DNA of 64,000 bases from Irpex lacteus (lineage: Eukaryota > Basidiomycota > Agaricomycetes > Polyporales > Irpicaceae). Below the pieces are notes generated by a model. The model saw nothing but the letters and a program-made list of their open reading frames with translations. It searched no databases and was not told the DNA's origin. Positions 22,709 through 32,876 of the stretch are shown here, piece after piece. Positions within the stretch are counted from its first letter, which is position 1; each line of letters starts with the position of its first letter. The stretch covers positions 1,984,001 to 2,048,000 of the forward strand of contig MQVO02000001.1 in assembly GCA_001986395.2 (NCBI GenBank), written 5' to 3'. A program made the translations under genes and the position numbers.

Positions 22709-23305
22709 TGACGTGAATTCTGTGCGAGTCACTTGCTCTGGATATACACGAAGGCGAAACCTGCGCGAATGCAGAGTACTCGGACTCGGAACTGCGGAAG
22801 CACAAAGAATTTGGTAAGCCACAAAATTTCTGGTACATTGTTGAAAGGCAGGCAAATTTGTATGGCCAGAAGAGTAAATATCTGACTCACAACAAATGTT
22901 CTAATGAACCTCGATACTCAGGGTTTCAATCTTGAGTCGCTCTGTCCGGACGCGATGGTGGTTGAGAGTGAAGCTGTTTAGATCTGTAGATTTTGGCCTA
23001 GAACTCTGTCCAGCTTCTTATATGTCTGCGGAGTGGCACCGTAATTGATTGCCAAGGGCATAATGCGGTACTACTCATGTGCAAACTGGCGCATGCTGAA
23101 TACCATTGAATGCTCAGAATGAATTGTGCACATCTCACTGCAGTGACAGTCTCGTTACCTTCCCTTTCAAACTGTACTGCGGATGAATTTTCCCACAATG
23201 ATACGTCAAATTCAGCACGATTGATGACGGCAAGTAGTATGCAGCTCAATTCAGCTAAAAATACTACTGTACATTGCACGAGTAAGGCCTGAAGAGCCTC
23301 AGAGT
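22709..23305. other. Intergenic, A3 promoter to A4 stop
   Basis: Same-strand spacer of about 600 bp. No repeat or RNA gene recognised. Confidence 0.5.
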
Positions 23306-24892
23306 TTAATTGAAAGGAGGGTCTTCAAAGAAAGGGCCTCCAACAACGGGGTCTCCAATGAAAGGGTCGTCGAACAACGGATCCTCCAATCCGCCCGGTA
23401 TGTCGTGAATGCCTAGATCAAGCATTTCAAAATCGTCAGCAGGAGGACCAAACACTTCATCATCGTCAACAGGAAGGCCAAGCATTTCATCATCGTCAAA
23501 CTGAAGGCCAACCTCCCGAAAGTCGTCGAGCCGTTCATAGCTGTTTTCGAAAAGTATCCCTCGAGAATTGCACATAGCCTTGAGTCCAAAGATCCGCTCA
23601 TGAGCACCCTCGTGTTCCTCGAATTCGTCAGGGTGGTCCATATTCCTTATGCGGCCAGAACGGAAGGCGGGGAGTCGGGTGTGGAATGTGAAGCAACGCA
23701 ACGATTTGTGCTCGAGGATAGCGCGATGTAAGGCCTCAAGCTCCCGTTTGTCCATCGTATCGTATGCGAGAAGTCGTAGATTGGGAAGCTTCGCGATGCA
23801 GGACGGTGGCATGATGCAGGCAGACGTTTGTAGCTCTAGCAGAGCACCAAATTGTTCGTCTATCGTTTCGTCGATGAGGCCGAGACGGATGCGGTGATGA
23901 TTACTGTTACCGTCGTGCTTCCATGTAAGGGTGAGATGTTGAAGAGAGGGGGCCCATAGGGTAAGGCATCCCCGTAGCAGCCCAAGATACTCGGGATCTT
24001 GGGTTACCGATAGTCCCAGCCAGCATCGGAATACTCGCATAGGTGAGGGAGTGGCCTGCAGAGAGCGAAGAAGTGGATATGAAGGCTGAAAGTGGTACAT
24101 GCATAGCTTCTGTAGGCGTGGTAATTGCGCAAGCGTGGTGTCCCCCTTTTTCATGTCAATAATGAATCGTCTTTGTTTCTTGTCTTGACGGGTATCTTCA
24201 TTGACGAGAATGATAGTACGCAGGTTCGCCCATGGGGATGTGGAGCGGTCTTTGCTTGGAAACAACCAATACTCGAAGTCGTCCACATCGCGAGAATCCA
24301 GATTCGCTTCTACTGCGACCGATTCGAGAAGAGGAGCTTGAGATAGCGCCGATTTTAAAGCCTCTCTGATTCCGGGGCTACCCTTGTCAAGCTCAAAGCG
24401 AAACGTCTTCAGGTTCGGGCAAAGGCGAAGTATTTCGGTGACGTTTGTGAGATGCGAATCGATGAGGTCTTTGTCATTTGGGAGAGCCGCTCCAAGAAAT
24501 GCAAGATGTTGTACGGCCGAAGCTGCTACGGGTGACGACTGTAGAGCCCGTAAGAGCAGTATGAAGCCTTCCGAATCGTACTCGTACCCCGTCCTGAATC
24601 CGACAGCAATTGATCGATACAACTCGCGTCGGACCACCGGCAGCCACGACTTGCATACGAGAAGAAGGCGATAGAGGGCATGGTTAGGTTGCCATCGCAC
24701 AACAGGTTCATAGTACGTGCCACTGTCCATCTTAGCTGATTGCTTGACCCATTCCTCGCCTAGAATTTGTGAATCCTCCATGACCATCTTCGACCGGGAC
24801 ACTCCCGACCTTGGAGGTTTTCCCGTGAACACTTTCTGCTCGAAAATGAGTCCCAAGACATCGTCTGGGAGATTCTGCGCGAGGCCAGCCAT
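23306..24892 (-). CDS. F-box-like protein, type A, with repeat-bearing tail (paralogue A4)
   Basis: Intronless, 528 aa. It starts MAGLAQNLPDDVLGLIF, then the family insertion (EDSQILGEEW) and LLLVCKSWLPVVRRELYRSI at about residues 68-88, a leucine-rich body and SRGILFEN. Beyond that, the C-terminal 70 residues are made of short tandem repeats: three 10-residue units of the type PVDDDEVFGP and five pentapeptides of the type xDPxx. Closest in layout to A2 at 6236, which has no tail at all, so tails are gained or lost freely in this family. Substrate unknown. Confidence 0.77.
   Translation of the reverse strand: MAGLAQNLPDDVLGLIFEQKVFTGKPPRSGVSRSKMVMEDSQILGEEWVKQSAKMDSGTYYEPVVRWQPNHALYRLLLVCKSWLPVVRRELYRSIAVGFRTGYEYDSEGFILLLRALQSSPVAASAVQHLAFLGAALPNDKDLIDSHLTNVTEILRLCPNLKTFRFELDKGSPGIREALKSALSQAPLLESVAVEANLDSRDVDDFEYWLFPSKDRSTSPWANLRTIILVNEDTRQDKKQRRFIIDMKKGDTTLAQLPRLQKLCMYHFQPSYPLLRSLQATPSPMRVFRCWLGLSVTQDPEYLGLLRGCLTLWAPSLQHLTLTWKHDGNSNHHRIRLGLIDETIDEQFGALLELQTSACIMPPSCIAKLPNLRLLAYDTMDKRELEALHRAILEHKSLRCFTFHTRLPAFRSGRIRNMDHPDEFEEHEGAHERIFGLKAMCNSRGILFENSYERLDDFREVGLQFDDDEMLGLPVDDDEVFGPPADDFEMLDLGIHDIPGGLEDPLFDDPFIGDPVVGGPFFEDPPFN
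23312..23386 (-). repeat. 15-bp tandem repeats encoding DP pentapeptides
   Basis: Five imperfect 15-bp units encode EDPLF, DDPFI, GDPVV, GGPFF and EDPPF at the end of paralogue A4. Unit length is a multiple of three, so copy-number change keeps the frame. Confidence 0.75.
23418..23510 (-). repeat. 30-bp tandem repeats in the A4 tail
   Basis: Three units of about 30 bp encode DDDEMLGLPV, DDDEVFGPPA and DDFEMLDL. They lie directly upstream (in gene sense) of the pentapeptide repeats and also preserve frame. Confidence 0.7.
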
Positions 24893-25612
24893 GAGAACCT
24901 AATCGCAGGCGCGTCGAGAGTTGGAGGACTAGAGGCTGAAATCAAAGGTCAGCGAACTTCTACTGCCACCGCCTGAAAGTCTGACACTCACTGCTTTGGT
25001 TACGACTCTAAAGACAAGTTGTCTCGACGCAACAACTTGTAACGCTGGGCTATGTGGCAAGTGCTGTGGATTAATGTATATAGAGGATACTGATACCTGA
25101 CTGAAAAGTACCCACTATTTTTTTGCGAATTCTGAGTTGGTCGCGTCGAAGAGCCTCGAGCTCAAGACAAAACATCAAAAATTGGCGGCACTCCGGCAAG
25201 TCGCAGCATGCGCGATCATCGATCACGCGCCAACCACGTACTGTTTGCTCGTTGTGAGCCTTCAGAGCTTCAGACGCTTCAGGTTTCAGTTTCGAATTGT
25301 CGCTCTTGTGCCAGTGCACCCAAGAGAGTTGTGAGCCTGAGCGAAATCCGAGTACGCATTGCCTGTACTAGCGGACAAACTTCTCCGGTTGTCCCACCTA
25401 GGCAGAGCCAGTGAGGTTGCAATAACTACATACCAATGCTAGTAAGTATAGAGCCGTGGTGAGTAGATTATAAGTGACTGATGGCGTAGAGAAGGGAATG
25501 AATCTCATCGTACACAGAGTTTGTTAGGAGTACCCTATTTCCTAAGACTCGGAAGCTAAAATAATAGGTCACTGAGACGCATTTTGTGACCGTTTGAGTA
25601 AATGCCAGCTAC
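24893..25612. other. Intergenic, A4 promoter
   Basis: Promoter side of A4 and about 500 bp with no supported gene. Confidence 0.45.
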
Positions 25613-25896
25613 TTATTCGCTATCATCAAATTCGGAGTCTTCGCGGCTCCCGCCCTCGCCAGAGTCCTCGTCTGAATAATGGCCATAGTTATTCGACTTC
25701 AAGTGAGGGGGAGCCACATTCTGGTGAGGTACGTACTGTGTGAGCGTGGCATTCCAGCAGCGCTCGACAAACTATAATTATGTAAGCAAATCTTCTAAAT
25801 GACGCTCACTTGTGTTAGTAAATGCCCCTCAATGGCCATGCCGCCACGGTTTGCAAAGTCAATGTGCAAACTTTGCAGTAAGCTCTCCGAGTGACT
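25613..25896 (-). pseudogene. Remnant of a multi-exon gene (3' end only)
   Basis: Two - strand exon-like pieces join in phase: 25896-25810 and 25771-25613 with a short 38-nt GTGAGC...TATAG intron. The peptide contains FANRGGMAIEGHLLTQ, then FVERCWNATLTQYVPHQNV, and ends in an acidic tail (YSDEDSGEGG, SREDSEFDDSE). The upstream edge has a good acceptor (TTTACAG), but I find no open exon beyond it. The pattern, a 3' end without a 5' part, suggests a truncated copy, perhaps of transposon-borne origin; no family is recognised with confidence. A small intact gene starting at the internal Met is the alternative. Confidence 0.4.
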
Positions 25897-26473
25897 CTGT
25901 AAACAAATGATTAATACTGAAATGTTCAACAAGATGTTTACAGCGCTGACAACTGGGCTTTGGGATCATGACTGTGTCGATAAAGTGCTGTCAGTATCAG
26001 CGCTGGCATGCACAGTGGTCACCGTCAACACCTACACACCCCTGCCACCTAGTGTACGCTTTGCAGGACGAAACGATCGTATTATGCAGAACGCGGTGTA
26101 TTCGTCTGTGCTCTGGTGAAGTTGTCTACTTCTTTATACGACTGTACGGTTCAAAAAAGTTCAAGCCTCAAAGGAACCATACGTACCCGAATTGAATCAA
26201 CAGGCACGCGATTACCGTTCTTCGACATTATCCAGGCACTATTGGTAGGGCATCGACATCGGCCACTCAGAGAACCGGCAGATCTGCCAAAGCTTGCCTG
26301 CCAAACATTGACTGGAGTATATCAGCTACACCGTGCTCTCGAACCAAGGTGCTCGCGCATTGCTGCCACCGACTTCAGCGCCGCTGAAGGAAGCATGGAG
26401 CGAATCTCATTTATGTTCAAGCTCTTTGCCGAAAAGACCTCAGAAGAATCCCTCCCGACTCCCAGAGTTCAAA

Positions 26474-27175
26474 ATGCTCTACTCAACTTCAAGCTTCACT
26501 CCTATGTATGGCAAGTTCTCAACTTCGATCGAGGAGCTGAGAGCTGGAGACGTTTTCTGGCACCGAGTGATGGTCGACCCAGAAGACGTGGCCGACCTTA
26601 GTTCGGAAACAGCCAAAGAGTAAGCCGCCACGGCCAGAGTATACCGCTTCTACCACCGTCCTGACAGCCTCTCCGTAGTGTGAGGAATAATCGCAGGACA
26701 AAACGGCTGGTAGTAGTCGTCTGCACCGCGCCATTACTGGTTCTATATCTGGCTACATTCAATAGAGCCACAACGCTCCCAAGCACGCTGATTGACAAGA
26801 GCGTGTGGTATCCGGTCGATGAGGCAAAGCCGCGAAACTACATATCGCAACCTCCCATCGAGACAGAACCCAGGCAAAGCTTCGCACAGTGGGTCAATAT
26901 AAGGCGGCTATATCTCGTGAATGAGATCTCAGTGGTAGGTGTCTTGTGTGTATGTTGTGTAGCCGTCCTAACAGTCAATGTATGTTGTCTAGGTTGATCG
27001 GATAGGGGGTTTTCACTTCCCGGAATACGCAATAGAACGACTCGCGACAGTATTGTTGGAGAGAGCGAATACTACGACCGTTCAAACCCGAATTCTTCAC
27101 ATGTGTCCAGCCTCAGTGTATCCGCCATCGCGCGATATGACATGCGGACCATACACATTATCAGTCAAAGTATAA
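26474..27175 (+). CDS. Unrecognised three-exon protein with a hydrophobic core segment
   Basis: Exons 26474-26619, 26679-26934 and 26993-27175 give 194 aa. Both introns are short (59 and 58 nt), GT-AG, with CTGAC and CTAAC branch-like sites, and phases agree, which argues for a real gene. The ATG has a good context (TTCAAAATG); an upstream coding exon cannot be excluded. The protein has ELRAGDVFWHRVMVDPED, then a basic patch and a hydrophobic run RLVVVVCTAPLLVLYLATFN. The later part, IGGFHFPEYAIERLATVLLE, is helical. The hydrophobic run may be one membrane span or a beta-strand pair of a small barrel fold; I cannot decide. No function is proposed. It sits between F-box-like paralogues A4 and B2. 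Confidence 0.6.
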
Positions 27176-27536
27176 TCGCGAGGGCTGTACCACATCTCAA
27201 CACATCCTCGTTCGAGGTTATTCTACGTTTTGTTGTAATATGTAAACTTGTAGTGCTAGACTACGTGTTCAAATTGCTGTTTATCTAATTTTCTGTACCA
27301 ATCGGAGAACATGCCTATGCATCCTGACCCGTGAAGGTGTTTATATGGATGGCAGCAGCGAGTCTACAGTAATTGCGCGGTCATATACATACGACATACG
27401 ACGGCCGAAATTGATCATCATCATATGAATACCTCCAAACTACAACAGCAAGAACAAATTGAAGCACAGGTTCCCCATTTACACAGCGAGTATTGTCTCA
27501 CCGCAGCAAAATGAATCAGTTTCCAAAGCCCATCCT
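27176..27536. other. Convergent 3' region
   Basis: A 361-bp gap between the small three-exon gene and paralogue B2. Nothing recognised. Confidence 0.5.
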
Positions 27537-28922
27537 TTAATCCGAGATCCCACCTCGCCAGTCTTGATAGTAGTCATCCGAGTCATAGAAGTGATCTGAG
27601 TCGGAATAGTAGTAATCAAAATCATGGTCCGAGTCGTCGTTGTCATCCGAACTATACCTATCCGGGGGTGGCTCTCGAACACAATCCACAAATTCGACTT
27701 CGCGGCTAAAGCATGTTGCGCTCAGAATCTTCATCTGCATTCCCACCTCGGAAGAGCTAGGTGAACTTGGTATCATGAATTTGCCAAGTTTGCGGAGCTG
27801 GGGTACAACATCGACAAGCTCATCCACGTGAGATGGACTTTCGATGTCGTACTCCAACACCTCGAGCGCGAGGAGATGATGTAGCATAGATGGAGTTATG
27901 AGGCGCACACCTGCGTGCAAATTACGCAGGCTCGAGAGCTGGTACAGTATGTCGTCGAGTCGGGTTTCGAAGACGAGTTGAGGAGGGTGCTCGAGATGGA
28001 GCGTTTGAAGCGTAGGTGCCCATGTGACAAGGGCCGCTCGTAACTCTCTTGTAGAGTTACCGTCTAGATAGACCCGCAGAGTGTCCAGCCGTAAGGTAGC
28101 CGCCCCCAAGAGGCGCAACGAGGACTGAGGAGTTGGCGGTCGCAGGAACGAGAACGTGCGGAGACGAGGGAAGTGATAATTGCATGACAGTGTTTGTGCG
28201 GAAAGGCCTCCACTTGGCCGCTGGGGACTGGTCAGGACGACTACGTGTTCGATGTCCTGCCATTTTGACATCCACTCAAGCAGCTCCGTCGTCGAACACA
28301 GCCCATACTTCTGACCATCGTTGAACCCGTTCCAGCGGTTATGCTGAACGAGCACCAGCGAACGAGGAGAAGTCAACTTGGAGAGGGAACTCCGTAAGGC
28401 TTCCAAAGCCTCTTTGTTGGCTACGAATCCTATCAAAGTTAGATGCGAGAGTTGCGGACATGCTGACACAATTTCTGCTACAGTTCCCGTATGTGACGGG
28501 CCCTGATGAAATGATTCGAGCATTCGTAACTCCCGCACCAAACCCGCGAGATGGGGACTTGAATTCAGTGTCCTAAGGAGGAGAGGGAGGGGATTACGAA
28601 ACCGAGTGGCCCGAAGGGTAATCGATTTGTATAAATGTCTCTCTACGACTGGCTTCCACTGCTTGCACACTCCGATCCATGTGAAAAGGAGAGACTGGGG
28701 AATTGGCAATGATAGCAAGTTATCCAGGTTTCCGTGGATGGTACTATCACCGTAAGGTGTACTATTCACAGCGAGATAGTCCTCCTGCATTAAACAGTAC
28801 TGCGAGTAAAACTTGGCACGGCTGAACATGAAACGTGTTGCGTCTTCTACGTCGCGCAATATCTGGTCCAGAAGTTCAGGCAATAATCCAGCTACATCAA
28901 AGGTCGAACCCTGGAGAGCCAT
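27537..28922 (-). CDS. F-box-like protein, type B (paralogue B2)
   Basis: Intronless, 461 aa. The F-box-like motif begins at residue 9 (VAGLLPELLDQILRDVED), with the second half WIGVCKQWKPVVERHLYKSI at about 82-101. The body follows the type-B plan: VRELRMLESFHQGPS, CPQLSHLTLIGFVANKEALE, LVLVQHNRWNGFNDGQKYGL and MSKWQDIEHVVVLTS all have clear counterparts in B1 and B3. The tail is acidic and Tyr-rich (DDNDDSDHDFDYYYSDSD). Presumed ubiquitin-ligase adaptor, target unknown. Confidence 0.77.
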   Translation of the reverse strand: MALQGSTFDVAGLLPELLDQILRDVEDATRFMFSRAKFYSQYCLMQEDYLAVNSTPYGDSTIHGNLDNLLSLPIPQSLLFTWIGVCKQWKPVVERHLYKSITLRATRFRNPLPLLLRTLNSSPHLAGLVRELRMLESFHQGPSHTGTVAEIVSACPQLSHLTLIGFVANKEALEALRSSLSKLTSPRSLVLVQHNRWNGFNDGQKYGLCSTTELLEWMSKWQDIEHVVVLTSPQRPSGGLSAQTLSCNYHFPRLRTFSFLRPPTPQSSLRLLGAATLRLDTLRVYLDGNSTRELRAALVTWAPTLQTLHLEHPPQLVFETRLDDILYQLSSLRNLHAGVRLITPSMLHHLLALEVLEYDIESPSHVDELVDVVPQLRKLGKFMIPSSPSSSEVGMQMKILSATCFSREVEFVDCVREPPPDRYSSDDNDDSDHDFDYYYSDSDHFYDSDDYYQDWRGGISD

Positions 28923-29559
28923 TTAGGTATGCGTCCTGTGGGATCTGCTCAGTATACAGTAAGAAAATAGAGTATAGCTTGTTACGCACTGGGTTGAGTA
29001 CAGGGCTGGGGTAGAGAAGAGCGAGGCGAGGCGTGAGTTATAATCACGCAGGAGGCAGGGCTTAAATGCTTACAAGGGCAGGACTATCGCGCCGTGCCGC
29101 ATCGTTCAAACCGAAGAGTGATAAGAGAACTGTCCTATGACTTGTGCGAGAACCCCTCGAGTCGAGCTCAGAATCAGCTTTTCTGCGCCGCAGCAATCAT
29201 ACGACGCCACTGGGCTCCCACTTACGCATTCTGTAGAGGCAGCGCCGATTCGTGGGCTAAAATAGCCTCAAAGAGAGCATACAGAGGTCACAGGTTGGCA
29301 TCAAATGAAAGCTCGAGGACGATAGATGGTGGCCAGGCTGTCATGTGAGTGTATTACGGTAGTTGAAATCAGAGTTTATTTATGATCATGCGGCGGTCAC
29401 ATACAAGTACAATCGGCCACGCTTTTTGCACAGTCCTCAATCACGCTAGAGAATGCTTGCAGCCACTAGTCTGTAGTACTTTGCGCTCCTGTTATGCATG
29501 AAAATTATATGACAGCTCAAACTCTAAAAAAACAGACGTACCGTTCCAGAACATCGTGG
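28923..29559. other. Intergenic, B2 promoter to B3 stop
   Basis: Same-strand spacer. An 84-codon frame at 29094-29348 on the + strand has no family features and is not called. Confidence 0.45.
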
Positions 29560-31017
29560 TCACTCAGGCTCGCTTTCAGCAGATGATGAAGATTCATCGA
29601 CATCTGCCGGTGGTTGGCCGGTGTGGTCGTCAAATTCTACGTCCCAGAACGTACAGAGTTCGTGCAGGTAATCTCGTTTGATCTGCATATCGACCGAGTG
29701 TGGTGCACTGGCTGCTGAACAAAGCACTTTGCATTGGCGCAGACTGGGGAGCACGGGTATGACGTCGATGAGAGCTTGGAGATGGGAAGGATCATTGACG
29801 ACGTATTCCAATGTTTCTAGGCGGGTCAGACACGGGAGTGTGTGTGCAGGGATAAGAACCGCACTGGTGTGCAGAATGCGTAATTCCGACAGTTGTCGAG
29901 CCATAACAATGACTTCGTTTTCGAAGGGATTCTCAACGTCGGTAATCTTCGAATCGAGAAACAACGTTTCCAATGTAGGTGCCCAGGTGGAGAGCGCGTC
30001 GTAAAGGCCTGCGGAAGGAGGGGAGTCTAGGTTGACCCGAAGAGTCTTCAGCGACGGAGTGGCGGTTCTGAGGAATCGGAGTGACAAGACCGAAGTGGTT
30101 GTGTACAGAAGGGAGAATGTATGAAGGTGAGGGAATGAAGGCAGTTGTTGGACTGTGTCGTTTGACTGGTCGTCCTTGGGGGTAACCGTCGATTTGGAAG
30201 AGCCCTTGGCCTTTCGCGGGTTCGGATTGTGGAATGCGTCAGACGGGATCATTTCGTAAATATGCTTCCTCTTCTTTTTCCAGCCACCTCGGGGTACGCC
30301 CGTTAGAGCCACGATATTGTCCCAGGACGGCGGCAGGCGCTCATTAGTGAGCACAACAACATGCTGTATGTTGTGCCAACGAGACATCCACTGCAGTAGA
30401 TCTGTTTCTGAACACAGTCCGTACTGTCCTCCTTTGAACCTACCCAAACGAGTGCGTTGCACGAAAACCAGAGACCGGAGGTGAGCGAGTCGAGCGAGTG
30501 ACTCGCGCAACATCTTCATCACCCGCTGCTCAGGCGCGAAGTCGATCAGTGTTAGGGATGAGAGCTGTGTGCAGGCGGAGATGATGCAAACTTGAATTGC
30601 GTGTTGCTGGGGGATCTTCGCGGTTGGCACTTTGAGTAGACGTAGCTCTTGAACCAGGCGTGCGAGGTCGGGTCTGTGTCGCAGAGTGGTAAGGAGCTGG
30701 ACAAGAACGACTGCCGTCGAGCGAGGTTGTGTAGAGCCGATGGTAATTGAACGATACAACCACCGCTCTGCGACAGGCTTCCACCTTTTGCACACCTTAA
30801 GAAGGCGACAAAAGGTGTCAGTTAAACCTCGAGTGCGCCGAGTGGCCCAGACAGAGTTATCTTGCACATATGACTGAGATCCTTCCATAAGTGAGTGTTT
30901 GACTTCGAGATGGTCCTCTGGTTTAGTCCACCAAGACAGAGGAGGAGTGTAGCTGCTCTCTATTTCGCCGAATATCCGATCGAGCAGCAGCTCAGGCAAT
31001 AAATGAACCGCAGTCAT
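29560..31017 (-). CDS. F-box-like protein, type B (paralogue B3)
   Basis: Intronless, 485 aa. It starts directly at the F-box-like motif (MTAVHLLPELLLDRIFGEIE), then LLKVCKRWKPVAERWLYRSI at about 68-87. Type-B landmarks include LVQELRLLKVP, CTQLSSLTLIDFAPEQRVM, LVFVQRTRLGRFKGGQYGL and MSRWHNIQHVVVLTNERLPP, the last shared closely with B1. A Lys-rich insert (WKKKRKH and RKAKGSSKS) lies near residues 250-280. The acidic tail is short (ESSSSAESEPE). Probable substrate receptor of an SCF complex; target unknown. Confidence 0.77.
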   Translation of the reverse strand: MTAVHLLPELLLDRIFGEIESSYTPPLSWWTKPEDHLEVKHSLMEGSQSYVQDNSVWATRRTRGLTDTFCRLLKVCKRWKPVAERWLYRSITIGSTQPRSTAVVLVQLLTTLRHRPDLARLVQELRLLKVPTAKIPQQHAIQVCIISACTQLSSLTLIDFAPEQRVMKMLRESLARLAHLRSLVFVQRTRLGRFKGGQYGLCSETDLLQWMSRWHNIQHVVVLTNERLPPSWDNIVALTGVPRGGWKKKRKHIYEMIPSDAFHNPNPRKAKGSSKSTVTPKDDQSNDTVQQLPSFPHLHTFSLLYTTTSVLSLRFLRTATPSLKTLRVNLDSPPSAGLYDALSTWAPTLETLFLDSKITDVENPFENEVIVMARQLSELRILHTSAVLIPAHTLPCLTRLETLEYVVNDPSHLQALIDVIPVLPSLRQCKVLCSAASAPHSVDMQIKRDYLHELCTFWDVEFDDHTGQPPADVDESSSSAESEPE

Positions 31018-32355
31018 CTTCCTCTGTGGCCTGTAGGCAATGACGATTTGTGGAACTATCTACAGAATCTTTGAGTTCAATACGCGTAATGACGTCCGAA
31101 ACGTACCTTGAAAGGACTGATTCCCGCGTCAGCTAGAGTTGGTGATGTTGGTTGTCCGTGAGTTGCAACGGCACGCGTACGAACGGCGACCATCATATTC
31201 ACATGTACTGGCGTCTACTTGGCTGGCAAGCCTTCAGAAAAATATTGCTGGCAACTCAACTAGCTGAGCAAAATCGGTGTAATTATGTGTAGGCATATAT
31301 TGGAAGTACACTTGTAGGTTATTTGCCATTGATTTGGTCGATGCGAAGTCGCTATGGACATCCCACGGATGCGGCTCAGAAATAAGTCCAAATGGGGAAG
31401 TCGGACAACTACTTACTTACGCGCTGCAAGCACACGCAATATTAACGGGCGCCGTAGCGTAGTTGTGAGACCGTGTATGGTAGCGTATGGTGCAAATGTC
31501 GAGCAGCCTGAGTCCGAGTACCCGTTAGACGTCGGTGTAACTTGGAAGAGAATATATACCTAGCGAGAAGATGATATTCGATTGACACAGATTCATGATT
31601 CCAATTTGGCAGACATGCTTGACGTGCACCATCAGCTTTCTCGCGCTGAAGCACATTCTGCACCCGCTTTACCTTGAATACGAGAGATGCTGTATCCCGT
31701 GGGATGAATTGCATATCTTATTGAGGTGGCGCGGATGGATAGGAGCGGATTGAATGGTGAGATATCACAATCATGATGAAGGAGCGTGAAGTTTCGAATG
31801 AATCTGTGTTGAATGATGATAACGAGAAGGGCGTTGCGTATCTGGAACTCAGAGAGACCGAGGCCGGGTATTGGGATGGATAACGATATGTATCTCCTGT
31901 CTTGGTGACCTGAGCTCATCCGTAGTAATACTGAAAGTTGTCAAAGAAGGGTAGTGATCGCTGTACAAGGTGATTTGGTCTTGCAGTAGCGTCGAGCCTC
32001 ATTGACATGCCGTGACGTACGATGCATATGATGCATATGATTGGGTACCTGAAGAGAGGTACTATTGGTCGTCGACGCTGCTATTGAGGCCACAGCCCAG
32101 CGAGGCCATATGTCGGGAGCGAACACATCTGCGTTCACGGTGATCAAGGGACCATGCTCGCAATCGGCACTTCTGCTATTCAAAGACACGTCTGTCAAGA
32201 TGGTTATCCTGTCAAAGAGGATGTGGCTGACACACGCATGAGAAAGACAAACAAGACTTATGGAAGACCACAGGTTTTCACCGCGTTTGAGGACACGGAA
32301 AGTCGGAATATGGGTTGAGCGATTGTTTTTAGGCGGTGCAGATTACATGGTTTGA

Positions 32356-32365
32356 TATATAAAAG
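32356..32365 (+). promoter_or_regulatory. TATA-like box
   Basis: TATATAAAAG about 510 bp upstream of the DUF6533-like start codon; the distance would need a long or spliced leader. Confidence 0.25.
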
Positions 32366-32741
32366 GAAGTGAGGAGAACAACGTACTGCTAGAGGTGTCG
32401 GAAAGATCGAAGTGCGATGGACTGATGAACTCAATTACTACCACCGGCATAGTCCATACAGAGCCTGAGGCTGTACGACAGTCCGTGGGTTCTGGGGAGA
32501 CCGCTCGCTCGCCAGCAACTGAGGGGAGCTAGCCATCGTTGCACACGGCGACAAGGATGACGAACAGCGGGGGTGGTCGTGCTCGTTGTGGGTGTGGAAG
32601 ATGAGATGCAGATGGCGGTCAGGAGGAGGAGGCAACGGGATGGGCCACGCTTTGGCAGTTGGCTGATGATCAATTTCCTTTTATGGGCAAGCGCGCTGCT
32701 AGGATATATGAGCGTGAGCGGTGTTTCACTTCGTCTCCTGT

Positions 32742-32757
32742 CCCCGCCCCCGCCCTC
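32742..32757 (+). promoter_or_regulatory. C-rich promoter motif CCCCGCCCCCGCCCTC
   Basis: A 16-bp motif within a pyrimidine tract, repeated exactly at 42461-42476 upstream of MPS1. It is compatible with a zinc-finger (GC-box or Mig1-like) site; the binding factor is unknown. Confidence 0.35.
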
Positions 32758-32876
32758 TTCCTCCACCCTTTCCTTTCTCTTACTTTCGCAGTCTTTCGCA
32801 GGCCATCTCACCTTCGACAGGTCAAGGAAACAGAACAGAAACAGGATCTGCGGCGTCTGAAACATACGAGCTTGCC

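Larger units (their letters stand above)
31018..32876. other. Long gene-poor region upstream of the DUF6533-like gene
   Basis: About 1.9 kb without a supported gene; short frames of up to 164 codons lack conservation or splice support. A short direct repeat (GATGCATAT twice) lies near 32030. A TATATAAAAG box is at 32356-32365, and a C-rich tract at 32735-32800 is probably near the transcription start of the next gene. Confidence 0.45.
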
